DNA from: Paulinella micropora
Lineage: Eukaryota; Cercozoa; Imbricatea; Euglyphida; Paulinellidae
NCBI GenBank assembly: GCA_019918135.1
Contig: WBZZ01006272.1
Coordinates: forward strand, 1-64,000
Reading direction: 5' to 3'
DNA: 64,000 nt
In this document: positions 57,274 to 64,000 of the stretch, piece by piece
Numbering within the stretch: the stretch's first letter is position 1
Layout: every line of letters starts with the position of its first letter
Translations under genes and position numbers: made by a program
The notes under the pieces: generated by a model
What the model was told of the DNA's origin: nothing
The model's input: only the letters and a program-made list of their open reading frames with translations
Databases searched by the model: none

Positions 57274-60006
57274 TCAGAGGGCGCATTGTGCGGGCCGCTG
57301 TAGGGTCAGCGTGAGCTCGGCCACTTGGGCGTCTGTCAGAGCCCCGCAGGTGGCGCTCTTTCCGTAGCGGTAGTACATGCCGGTGACAATAAATCTGTGC
57401 GCTCGGAAGGCCTCTACAGAGCCGGCGGCGATGGTCGGCGCAAACGGCAACGACTCGCCGGCGGGACCCCTCCAGCTTAGGCCCGAGGCATTGTGTAGCA
57501 GGGTCCAGCTTAGCCCCCCGTTGTTGGAGCCCAGAATAACCAGCGCGGATGGGGCGCGGGTTGTGTTAGGATCACTGGCCTGCAAATAGGACATAAGCGT
57601 GAGCGGGCGGAGCACTGCCCTAGGGCTGGAGGTCAAGGTCCAGTACTCGCCGCGCACCCCGCCGGGTACGCCGGTGATGTTGGTAGTGAGCGGCGCCGAC
57701 TGCGTCGCGGTGGAGCTACAGTTGCGATTGTTGTCTAGGGCAAGGGTGGTTTCGTAGCTACCATACGTGCTTTGCCAGCGGGATTGTGGCGAGTTGTCAA
57801 AGATCTTGCTGGCGGAAAGGCTGGCAATAGAGGTCGAAGATGCAGTCACGGCCCAGCCCGAGCTCAATGGCGCGCTGGTATTTAGGGCGGGGTAGTCTTG
57901 CTCTCCCGGCGGGCAGTCGCAGCGGAAGGATCCTGGCGTATTTACGCAGGTCTGGTCGGAGGCGCGGCAGTTGTGGACACCGGCGGCGCACTCGTCGTTG
58001 TCATGGCAGTGGGGAACGTTCCACTGCAGCTTGAGCTGCAGCTCGGCGACAAACGCGGAGCCCGGGCACACGCCGGCTGCTGACTGGTTGGTGTAGTTGG
58101 TGTAGGTGGCCTCGAACACAACGCGGTACAGGGCTAGGGGCTGAGGCGCATAGAGTGAGAGCCGGCGGCATTGCCCAGGCTGCCAGGCCCAGCCGCTCGC
58201 GGCGAACAAGCTGACCCAGCTGGTACCGTTATCAGCAGAGCCCAGCAGGCTCAGCGCGGCGGGCGCCTGGTAGTAGTACGGCGGCAGCCCCGGCTGACTA
58301 CTTAAGAGGCCGGTGGCACACAAGTTCAGGCTGCGCAGCGCCGCGCCGGCGGGCGAGAACGACCTAAAGCTTAGGTACTCGCCGCGCACCCGGCCGCCGG
58401 CGGCTGGTTCGCCCCCGGTGACGTTGGAGGTGAGCGTGGCGTTGGCCGTGGCCTGGCACAGGCAGCTTGTGCCGGCGCAGGCGCCCGAGTAGCGGTAGTC
58501 GGCGCTGGACCAGTAGGTGGCGGGGTCAAAATCCCCGGCCCGCTGAGCGCCATCCGCAGCAGCAGAAGAAGAAGAAGAGAAAGACGAGGAGGCCAGCAAA
58601 AGCCAGCCCCTGCACGGCGCGGGCTCCTGGCTGGGGTAGACAAGCTCGTAGGTGCCCGGCGGCATTTGCGTGTGCCCCGCAGCACAAACACAGAGGAAGG
58701 AGCCGGGCGTGTTGAGGCAGGCCTCGTTGGGGGCGCAGGTGTGGGTGCCCCTGGCACACTCGTCTATTTCTTGACAGAATACGGGCAGTTCTAGCGCTAG
58801 CTTTACCTCTGTCAGGTAAGCGAAGCTTCGCAGCTGCGTAGTGTCAGCCGTCAGGAGCGTTATACAGCCGTTGTAGTCCCCACTCAGACTGACGCAATTG
58901 CTAGTGACCACCAGCCTAAAGGTATTGAAGGGAGTGGTGTTATTGATGGTGACAGTGCTCCACCCGTCTTTCTGCCAGGCCCAGCCGCCCGCCGGGTGCA
59001 GGTTGGTCCAGCCGCGTGCTCCCGAGGGATCCTGAGCGCCCAGCACCTGCAGGCGCGCGGGGCCCCTGCCCAAGGCGTAGACACTCACCGAGGTCAGTAC
59101 GGCGCGCACCGCCGCCAGGTTGGATAGCTGCAGGTAATCGCCCCGCAGGCTGTCGTGGCCTGGATCCCCCTCAACCTGGGTGGTTACGGGCGTGGAGTCA
59201 GTGGCTTCCAAGAAGCAGGTGGTGGTGTTACAGCCGCCGGGCCCGTAGCCGTAGCTGTCGAGCCCGGCTGCCCAGACACTGTCGATCGACGAGTCCATGA
59301 CCTTGTAGAAGGCCATGGACTGGGGGTTGCTGCCGGACAGTACAGAGGAGCCCGAGAGCTGCCAGCCGTCCTGCGCGGCCTCGGACCCGAAAGCAGGCGT
59401 CCAAGTACTGTTCGGCAGGCTCTGATAGCCGCTGGGGCAGAGGCACTGGAAGGAGCCCGGGGTATTGGCGCAGGACTGGCCCCCCCGGCAGCTGTGTGCG
59501 CCAGAGGCGCACTCGTCGAGGTCGGCGCAGTGCGGGGTGGACCAGTCAAACTCTGGCCGTAGCTCGGCGACCGAGGCGTAGCCGGAGCCACAGCCCGCGC
59601 GGCCCGACAGGGAGTGGTTGACGTAGACCGATTCCACAATAAAGCGGTACCAGCCCAGGCCCGGCGGGCCCGGTGTCTCTAGCGTAAGCACGCGGCACTC
59701 GGGCTCCGCGCCCGCTTGCCAGGTCCACAGCTCCTCGCCGGCGCGCCCAAGGCTGGTCCAGACCTCGCCGTCGACGCTGCCCACCACCTGCAACGAGGCC
59801 GGAGCTAAGGAATCACCGGAGGTGCACAGCGTTAGCGAGCGCAGGGAGGCCTCCGCTGAGCCCTCCCCACGCGTGACCGTGAGGCTGAGGTATTCCCCGC
59901 GCACGGGGGCTGTGAGGTTGTTGATGAGGGTGAGGGAGGCCGCCTGGCTAGGAACACAGACGCAGCTTGTACACGTAGCCCCCCCCCTCGTAGCGCCCGG
60001 CCCCAC
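57274..60006 (-). CDS. Surface protein, C-terminal segment with cbEGF repeats
   Basis: About 900 codons continuing the gene from 62253. Three calcium-binding EGF-like domains ([36 protein letters not shown], each with the NTPGSF motif of the beta-hydroxylation type consensus) alternate with long beta-rich units that share GEYL(S/Q)L, LGS-DNG-SW-SL, WAWQ and FRLV/YRFIV. This repeat unit resembles a discoidin- or lectin-like domain, but the family is not certain. Many N-glycosylation sites. The frame is entered from the 59948-60682 ORF at a C-run near 59981-59990. No transmembrane segment was found near the TGA, so the protein may be secreted or attached by other means. Confidence 0.65.
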   Translation of the reverse strand: MGPGATRGGATCTSCVCVPSQAASLTLINNLTAPVRGEYLSLTVTRGEGSAEASLRSLTLCTSGDSLAPASLQVVGSVDGEVWTSLGRAGEELWTWQAGAEPECRVLTLETPGPPGLGWYRFIVESVYVNHSLSGRAGCGSGYASVAELRPEFDWSTPHCADLDECASGAHSCRGGQSCANTPGSFQCLCPSGYQSLPNSTWTPAFGSEAAQDGWQLSGSSVLSGSNPQSMAFYKVMDSSIDSVWAAGLDSYGYGPGGCNTTTCFLEATDSTPVTTQVEGDPGHDSLRGDYLQLSNLAAVRAVLTSVSVYALGRGPARLQVLGAQDPSGARGWTNLHPAGGWAWQKDGWSTVTINNTTPFNTFRLVVTSNCVSLSGDYNGCITLLTADTTQLRSFAYLTEVKLALELPVFCQEIDECARGTHTCAPNEACLNTPGSFLCVCAAGHTQMPPGTYELVYPSQEPAPCRGWLLLASSSFSSSSSAAADGAQRAGDFDPATYWSSADYRYSGACAGTSCLCQATANATLTSNVTGGEPAAGGRVRGEYLSFRSFSPAGAALRSLNLCATGLLSSQPGLPPYYYQAPAALSLLGSADNGTSWVSLFAASGWAWQPGQCRRLSLYAPQPLALYRVVFEATYTNYTNQSAAGVCPGSAFVAELQLKLQWNVPHCHDNDECAAGVHNCRASDQTCVNTPGSFRCDCPPGEQDYPALNTSAPLSSGWAVTASSTSIASLSASKIFDNSPQSRWQSTYGSYETTLALDNNRNCSSTATQSAPLTTNITGVPGGVRGEYWTLTSSPRAVLRPLTLMSYLQASDPNTTRAPSALVILGSNNGGLSWTLLHNASGLSWRGPAGESLPFAPTIAAGSVEAFRAHRFIVTGMYYRYGKSATCGALTDAQVAELTLTLQRPAQCAL

Positions 60007-60682
60007 TCCACCAGGCAGTGCTTAGGTTGCGGTCCCACGCCAGAGCCGGGTCCGGCAACGGGCTGCCGCCCGAGGAGAAAGAGGAAGAGGCGGCCGCCGC
60101 CCAGCCGCGGGGCCAGCCTTCCTGATTCGGAACGCCCGCCCCAAGCTGGGCAAAGCCCCGCGGGCACTGGCAGACCCAGCTCCCGTCGGTGTTGACGCAG
60201 AGGTGGTCGGTCGGGCAGTCGTGCGTCCCCAACAGGCACTCGTCCAGTTCCACGCAGCCCAAGCGGCGCTCTCGCAACGTGGGGTTGAAGCGCCCCAGCG
60301 CTATGTGGTTAGAGCAGCTAGACTGCGTAGCGGGCGCAGGGAGCTCGTACGCCGAGGTGAACACAAAGCGCAGCTTGCTCCAGTAGCGACCCCCCCACAC
60401 GCCTCCCCCATTAATATCACCGGGGGCGGTTAAATGAACGCCCTCGTCCCCGCTGCTCCAGGCAGGCCAGCTTTGGTTGACATAGATGCTAGTCCATGTG
60501 CCTCCGTTATCCATGCTGCCTAGTACGTGCAGCGCGGCGAGAGAGTAGACCGTACTCCCCTGCCAGAGCTGGAACGGGTGCACCGTTAGCCCCGCTAGCC
60601 CCGCGCGCTTTGGCGTAGTGGAAGTAAGCTCCAGGAACTGTCCCCACAAGTACGGCAGGGGCCTGCCGTCATCTGTATACAC
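59948..60682 (-). CDS. Surface protein, middle segment
   Basis: 244 codons in another frame, bridging the N- and C-terminal ORFs. Contains one cbEGF domain ([12 protein letters not shown] ... NTDGSWVC) and one of the beta-rich units. It connects upstream near 60683-60700 (a TTTACCCC run) and downstream at the C run near 59981-59990. Two one-base indels in homopolymers would make all three ORFs one gene. Confidence 0.6.
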   Translation of the reverse strand: MYTDDGRPLPYLWGQFLELTSTTPKRAGLAGLTVHPFQLWQGSTVYSLAALHVLGSMDNGGTWTSIYVNQSWPAWSSGDEGVHLTAPGDINGGGVWGGRYWSKLRFVFTSAYELPAPATQSSCSNHIALGRFNPTLRERRLGCVELDECLLGTHDCPTDHLCVNTDGSWVCQCPRGFAQLGAGVPNQEGWPRGWAAAASSSFSSGGSPLPDPALAWDRNLSTAWWSGAGRYEGGGYVYKLRLCS

Positions 60683-62253
60683 GGGGCCGTCTGGGGTAAA
60701 CCATAATCAACTCGGGCCTGCCGCACACAACCATCTGCGTAGGTCTGCACGTTGCTTTCCCAAGCTGAGCTGCTGTCGGTGTCGAATGCCCCTAAGGCTG
60801 GACTCCTTTCACTCGAGGCGGACAGCGCCCAACCGCGCTCGCTCAACTGCTGCGATCCCTCCTGCAGCGTGTATTCTACCGTGGACAAGGGCCTGCCTGG
60901 GTCGCAGCTGGGGTCAGGAGACTCCGACGGCGACGCCGACACGGAGGGAGACATAGTCGGCGACGCGGTAACAGACGCGGAACGGGACGGCGACGCCGAC
61001 ACGGACCCCGAGCGCGACGAGGACGAGGCCGAGGAGGCAGAGGCCGACACAGAGGCGGGGCTAGACGCGGGCGCTAGTGTTGTTGTTCTTTGCGCGGCCG
61101 TGGTCGTCGTCGGGGGAGGGGTTTGAGTAGTACTAGTAGTAGTACTGGTAGTACTAGTAGTAGTACTGGTAGTAGTACTAGTAGTAGTACTGGTAGTAGT
61201 ACTGGTAGTAATACTGGTAGTACTGGTGGTAGTAGTCCTTATTTCCGTGTCGTTGCGAACCAAGATCTTGTTCAGGTCCACGTTGACGAATTTTACGCCT
61301 TTGGCAAACCCCTCGACCAACGCGTCGCCTTTCAGCGACCAGCTGCTCAGATTGGCCTCCAAGGTATCCACGCCCGCAAACAAGTACCTGGCGTCAACCA
61401 GCCGCGACACGTTCCAGGGCAGCCCGCCCGTGATGCGCAGTCCCGACGCGTTCAGAAAAGCTCCGCTCGCGTTGCGCAGCGACGATGTGGTGAGCTGCCC
61501 CAGCCCCGGGATCTCCGCGGCCCCGCAGCCCGCAAAAGTCAACGCCAGGCTCTCTACCCGCGACGTGTCCCAGCTACTCACGTCGGGCCGCAGCCCCGGC
61601 GACCAGGCCAGCATCCCCGTCAGATCCCTTGCGTCGCGCACGCCCAGCCCCGCCATGTCCATCTCCAGCAAGGGTAGCCACGAGAACGAGTAGCTCCAGT
61701 TCACCACTTCTCGCGTGCCCGCCCAGCCTGCTAGCGGGGGCAGATATACCAGCTGCTCCGCTTCGTAGAAGTGGTAGCCGCTCTCGAGCGACGGCCGCAG
61801 CCCTCCCCACTGTTCCACGCTCCGCAGGTACACCGCCTTGCCGTTCTCTCTGTGCCACGCGGGCGTCATGGCCCAGCCCAATACGAGGCCCCTGACGCTC
61901 ACCCGGTAGATGCCGGCTGCGTCGTACTGGTGTCGGCACCCGTAAGGTGCCTCGTCGTCGTGGGGGCAGAGCCCGCGACTGCCGTCTCCCCAGTCAACCT
62001 CGTATTTGCCCGGCGCGGGGGAGGGCGGGGGGGCGGACTGCTGCAGGCGCCGGCGTACACCCCCTACCGTGACCGGAGGGTTGTGCCCCACGGGCAACAC
62101 AAAGAACGCCCCGGGAACCGTAACGTTTATCGTCAAGACCAATTCACTCGGCCCCCGAGCCCCCGAAGGCCAGTTGCACCAGGGCGCCCTGAGCGCCCCG
62201 GCAAGCCCCGGCAACGCCGCGCTTACCAGACACCAGCAAAACCAGTATTGCAT
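60595..62253 (-). CDS. Surface protein, N-terminal segment (signal peptide, PKD-like, BspA-like, mucin linker)
   Basis: ATG at 62253, signal peptide MQYWFCWCLVSAALPGLAGA. A PKD-like segment follows (VDWGDGSRG ... HQYDAAGIYRVSVRG), then a BspA/DUF285-type Leu-rich region (LTGMLAWSPGLRPDVSSWDTSRVESL), then Thr/Ser tracts from a GTA/TAC-type trinucleotide repeat (61125-61235), then SASPS-type serine/proline repeats. The useful frame leaves this ORF near 60690; codons to 60595 are out of frame. Such architecture is usual for adhesins and extracellular matrix-like proteins of protists and for virion fibre-like proteins. Confidence 0.7.
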   Translation of the reverse strand: MQYWFCWCLVSAALPGLAGALRAPWCNWPSGARGPSELVLTINVTVPGAFFVLPVGHNPPVTVGGVRRRLQQSAPPPSPAPGKYEVDWGDGSRGLCPHDDEAPYGCRHQYDAAGIYRVSVRGLVLGWAMTPAWHRENGKAVYLRSVEQWGGLRPSLESGYHFYEAEQLVYLPPLAGWAGTREVVNWSYSFSWLPLLEMDMAGLGVRDARDLTGMLAWSPGLRPDVSSWDTSRVESLALTFAGCGAAEIPGLGQLTTSSLRNASGAFLNASGLRITGGLPWNVSRLVDARYLFAGVDTLEANLSSWSLKGDALVEGFAKGVKFVNVDLNKILVRNDTEIRTTTTSTTSITTSTTTSTTTSTTTSTTTSTTSTTTSTTQTPPPTTTTAAQRTTTLAPASSPASVSASASSASSSSRSGSVSASPSRSASVTASPTMSPSVSASPSESPDPSCDPGRPLSTVEYTLQEGSQQLSERGWALSASSERSPALGAFDTDSSSAWESNVQTYADGCVRQARVDYGLPQTAPCIQMTAGPCRTCGDSSWSLLPLRQSARG

Positions 62254-62442
62254 CTTTGCCCGTTGCTTTTCTTAACTTTCTTTTTTCTTTGCCTAGTAGA
62301 TTTTTTTTTGTCTTTAACGTAGAGTACAAGTAAGAAGAAGAGGGAGGGGGGGAAGGGGAGAAGGTAAGAGGAGGGGGGGGGAGATTACAAGAGAGAGTAG
62401 GAGAGAGAAGAGGGGAGAGGGGGGGGGCGGGCGGGGTTGGAT
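62254..62442. other. Spacer between minus-strand genes
   Basis: T-rich sequence (62277-62310), which holds the promoter of the surface-protein gene, followed by G-rich purine runs (62340-62430) and possible 3' signals of the kinase-like gene. No gene. Confidence 0.45.
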
Positions 62443-63723
62443 TCAAAACCCGCGGGCGCCACTACAAGCGCTTGTTGTAGGTGAGCTTCTTACCCCAAAT
62501 CTGACCAGCACCAGTGGGCCAATGAGCCTTGTTGAGAGGCGTTCCCAGCCTCCACAGCACGCACTAGCAATAGTCTCCACAGCCGAGCAACAGTCCGGTA
62601 CGTCTAGCTCTAGAAAACGTTTGGCACAAAAGACTAGCACCTCTAGCGCGCCGTGCTTAGCTAGTGCGTCGCTCGTGTCCTGGCAGGCCAGGGGCTGCCA
62701 AAAGTCTGCGCCTCTTAGCCGGCCCTGGCGTAATCCGTGACGGTACAAGAAAGAGCCCACCCACCTCTCACTAACGAGGTAGCGGCTTGTGATGCGCGTG
62801 GCCATTACGTAGTCTTTTACCTTGTCTATGTAAGCATTCCAGCCCAAATCCAGCGCATCTACGGCATAGATTTTCCAGAACCTCCAGCCTCCCTTCGGTA
62901 ATATTTCTTGTTGCAAAAGTTTCCAGGCCGTGCAAAAACGCGTCAGTGCTCTTGAGCCTTGCCAGCCCGGCAGGCGCCAAAGAGTCTCGGGCAGCTTGCC
63001 TTTGCAGGTACTCAGGAAATAAATCAGCGCAGCATCACATGCTGCATGCTGCGGTGATTTGAGTTGGTACAAGACGGAATCGTCCAGGTCTGTAAGAACA
63101 ATTTTATGAACCTCAAAACCTTCAGTTTGTTCCTGCGCCTGTCTTCGGCGCAGCTTGACGAGAACGTTGGCCGGCTTGTGGTCTAGCGGGAACATCCCTG
63201 AGCGCAATACGAAACGTTGCAGTAAGTTTGCCATCGGCGCCAACACCGCAGAGAAAAAAGCACAGGAAGGTTGCGGGTATCCACACTTGGTCAGATCGCA
63301 GTCGAAGGCTTCCAAGTGAATGGCTACTAGACAGTGCCTCTGCGTGTCCGGCCCATCATCGGGCGAGTCGGCTGGACAATCACAACCCTTAACGTCCAAC
63401 ATGCGCTGCACCGCCCCTGCGACGACGTGCCCGCCGGTGGTCTGCTGTTTGGACCAGGAACACGCCGCGTTGCTGGCCAATACCTGGATTTTGTAAAGTG
63501 TAGGACCAACCCCGAGACGTTGTAGCCTGAGATAACCCGTTTCTTCTAAGCGCAGGCAATCGCTTACTAATTTAAAGGCACGGCCATTGCTGGGGCCAAA
63601 GACTACACCATACGCTCCTTGGCCTAACACCGGCAAGTTGCTTAGTGTTTCTAATATGCTACAAGTAGGGTCTGGGCCCAAATACGTAATTAACGAGCCA
63701 GAGTCAGAGTCGCTCGGCTGCAT
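62443..63723 (-). CDS. Protein kinase-like protein 2
   Basis: 426 residues, ATG at 63723. Glycine-rich loop LGQGAYGVVF (33-42), strand RAFKLV with Lys51, catalytic-loop-like PLDHKPANVLVK (179-190; Asp181, Lys183, Asn186) and DFG-like LTDLD (210-214). The closest relative in the window is the kinase-like protein at 12416-13726 (matching GAYG, LGVGPTLYKIQVLASNAA and LTDLD). Canonical HRD is LDH/PLD here, so activity is uncertain but the Asp/Asn and DxD pair remain. It may phosphorylate host or viral proteins. Ends in TGA. Confidence 0.75.
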   Translation of the reverse strand: MQPSDSDSGSLITYLGPDPTCSILETLSNLPVLGQGAYGVVFGPSNGRAFKLVSDCLRLEETGYLRLQRLGVGPTLYKIQVLASNAACSWSKQQTTGGHVVAGAVQRMLDVKGCDCPADSPDDGPDTQRHCLVAIHLEAFDCDLTKCGYPQPSCAFFSAVLAPMANLLQRFVLRSGMFPLDHKPANVLVKLRRRQAQEQTEGFEVHKIVLTDLDDSVLYQLKSPQHAACDAALIYFLSTCKGKLPETLWRLPGWQGSRALTRFCTAWKLLQQEILPKGGWRFWKIYAVDALDLGWNAYIDKVKDYVMATRITSRYLVSERWVGSFLYRHGLRQGRLRGADFWQPLACQDTSDALAKHGALEVLVFCAKRFLELDVPDCCSAVETIASACCGGWERLSTRLIGPLVLVRFGVRSSPTTSACSGARGF

Positions 63724-63910
63724 CTTGGGGGCGCTTAGCTTATTACAGACCAGGTGTTGACTATGCTAGGGTAGAGAGTAGGGGTGGGAGGGGGGGGGAG
63801 TGCTCCCCGTCCTGAACAGAAAAGGAGAGAGGAGAAGGTGGGGACAAAGAGGAGGGGGGGGGGGGGGAGGACGCCCTCTCCCCCTTTTTCTCTTTCCGAA
63901 AACCAAAATT
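63724..63910. other. Spacer with G runs
   Basis: G runs at 63789-63799 and 63857-63868; AAAATTTTATTTTAA at 63905-63919 provides 3' signals for the partial gene to the right. No gene. Confidence 0.4.
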
Positions 63911-64000
63911 TTATTTTAATTGAAACAAAACCGGTTGTGCCAACTCGGCTAAGCAACGTTGATATCTCGACAAGTAAGTTTCTTCCCCTGGCTCTAACTT
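63911..64000 (-). CDS. 3' end of a gene cut by the window edge
   Basis: An open frame from base 64000 down to a TAA at 63911-63913: 29 codons reading KLEPGEETYLSRYQRCLAEL and a short tail. The coding-like composition and the directly following A/T-rich 3' signal support a real C-terminus. Family not recognisable. Confidence 0.4.
   Translation of the reverse strand, partial: KLEPGEETYLSRYQRCLAELAQPVLFQLK

Noticed and set aside
1-64000. tRNA and rRNA genes
   Set aside because: No cloverleaf with the conserved T-loop and no rRNA core sequence was noticed by eye; a covariance-model search would be needed to exclude a diverged tRNA.

Overview
This window looks like DNA of a large eukaryote-infecting DNA virus (Nucleocytoviricota-like) or an endogenised, partly decayed copy of one. 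The reasons are a D5-type SF3 helicase with PrimPol/UL52-type zinc knuckles, a class I ribonucleotide reductase small subunit, a TnpB/Fanzor relic, dense genes on both strands, convergent neighbours sharing AATAAA-type 3' ends, two short GT-AG introns in one gene, and strong paralogue expansion (LRR-like, Sel1, kinase-like, membrane proteins). No capsid, packaging or polymerase gene is visible, so the lineage cannot be fixed. Spacers are full of long G or C runs. Many long genes are interrupted by single-base frameshifts or an in-frame TAA. Some breaks may be homopolymer sequencing errors; others look like real decay.

Layout. 1-985: A-rich tandem repeats. 1.5-5.1 kb: a spliced gene whose protein begins with a near-perfect copy of the histone H3 tail and continues into a zinc and caspase/CHAT-like protein, then an F-box-like ORF. 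5.1-6.4 kb: no gene, but a MITE-like inverted repeat and G-rich repeats. 6.4-9.3 kb (-): primase-helicase in three ORFs; 9.8-11.35 kb (-): a decayed, chimeric second copy. 12-19.5 kb: a small repeat protein, a kinase-like protein, a zinc-knuckle/HNH nuclease, an LRR-like protein, a Sel1 protein and a C2H2 zinc-finger protein. 19.7-27 kb: three paralogous membrane proteins, RNR small subunit and several unknowns. 27-33 kb: a membrane-anchored protein, two LRR-like proteins and a double-MYND protein.

33.1-48.8 kb is a recent near-identical duplication (copies of about 6.9 kb, offset about 8.8 kb) around one large unknown gene. Each copy carries a few small genes and a long array of dispersed non-coding repeats, which continues alone to about 51.8 kb and meets a dead TnpB/Fanzor gene. 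52.6-64 kb: two Sel1 proteins, an LRR-like protein, a very large secreted or surface protein (PKD-like, BspA-like, Thr/Ser linker, cbEGF repeats; three frames), a second kinase-like protein and the 3' end of a further gene.

The primase-helicase and RNR serve DNA replication and nucleotide supply. The kinase, F-box-like, Sel1, LRR, MYND and zinc-finger proteins look like host-interaction genes. The membrane and EGF proteins are likely surface or virion components. The most unusual locus is the H3-tail fusion gene at 1475-3319.
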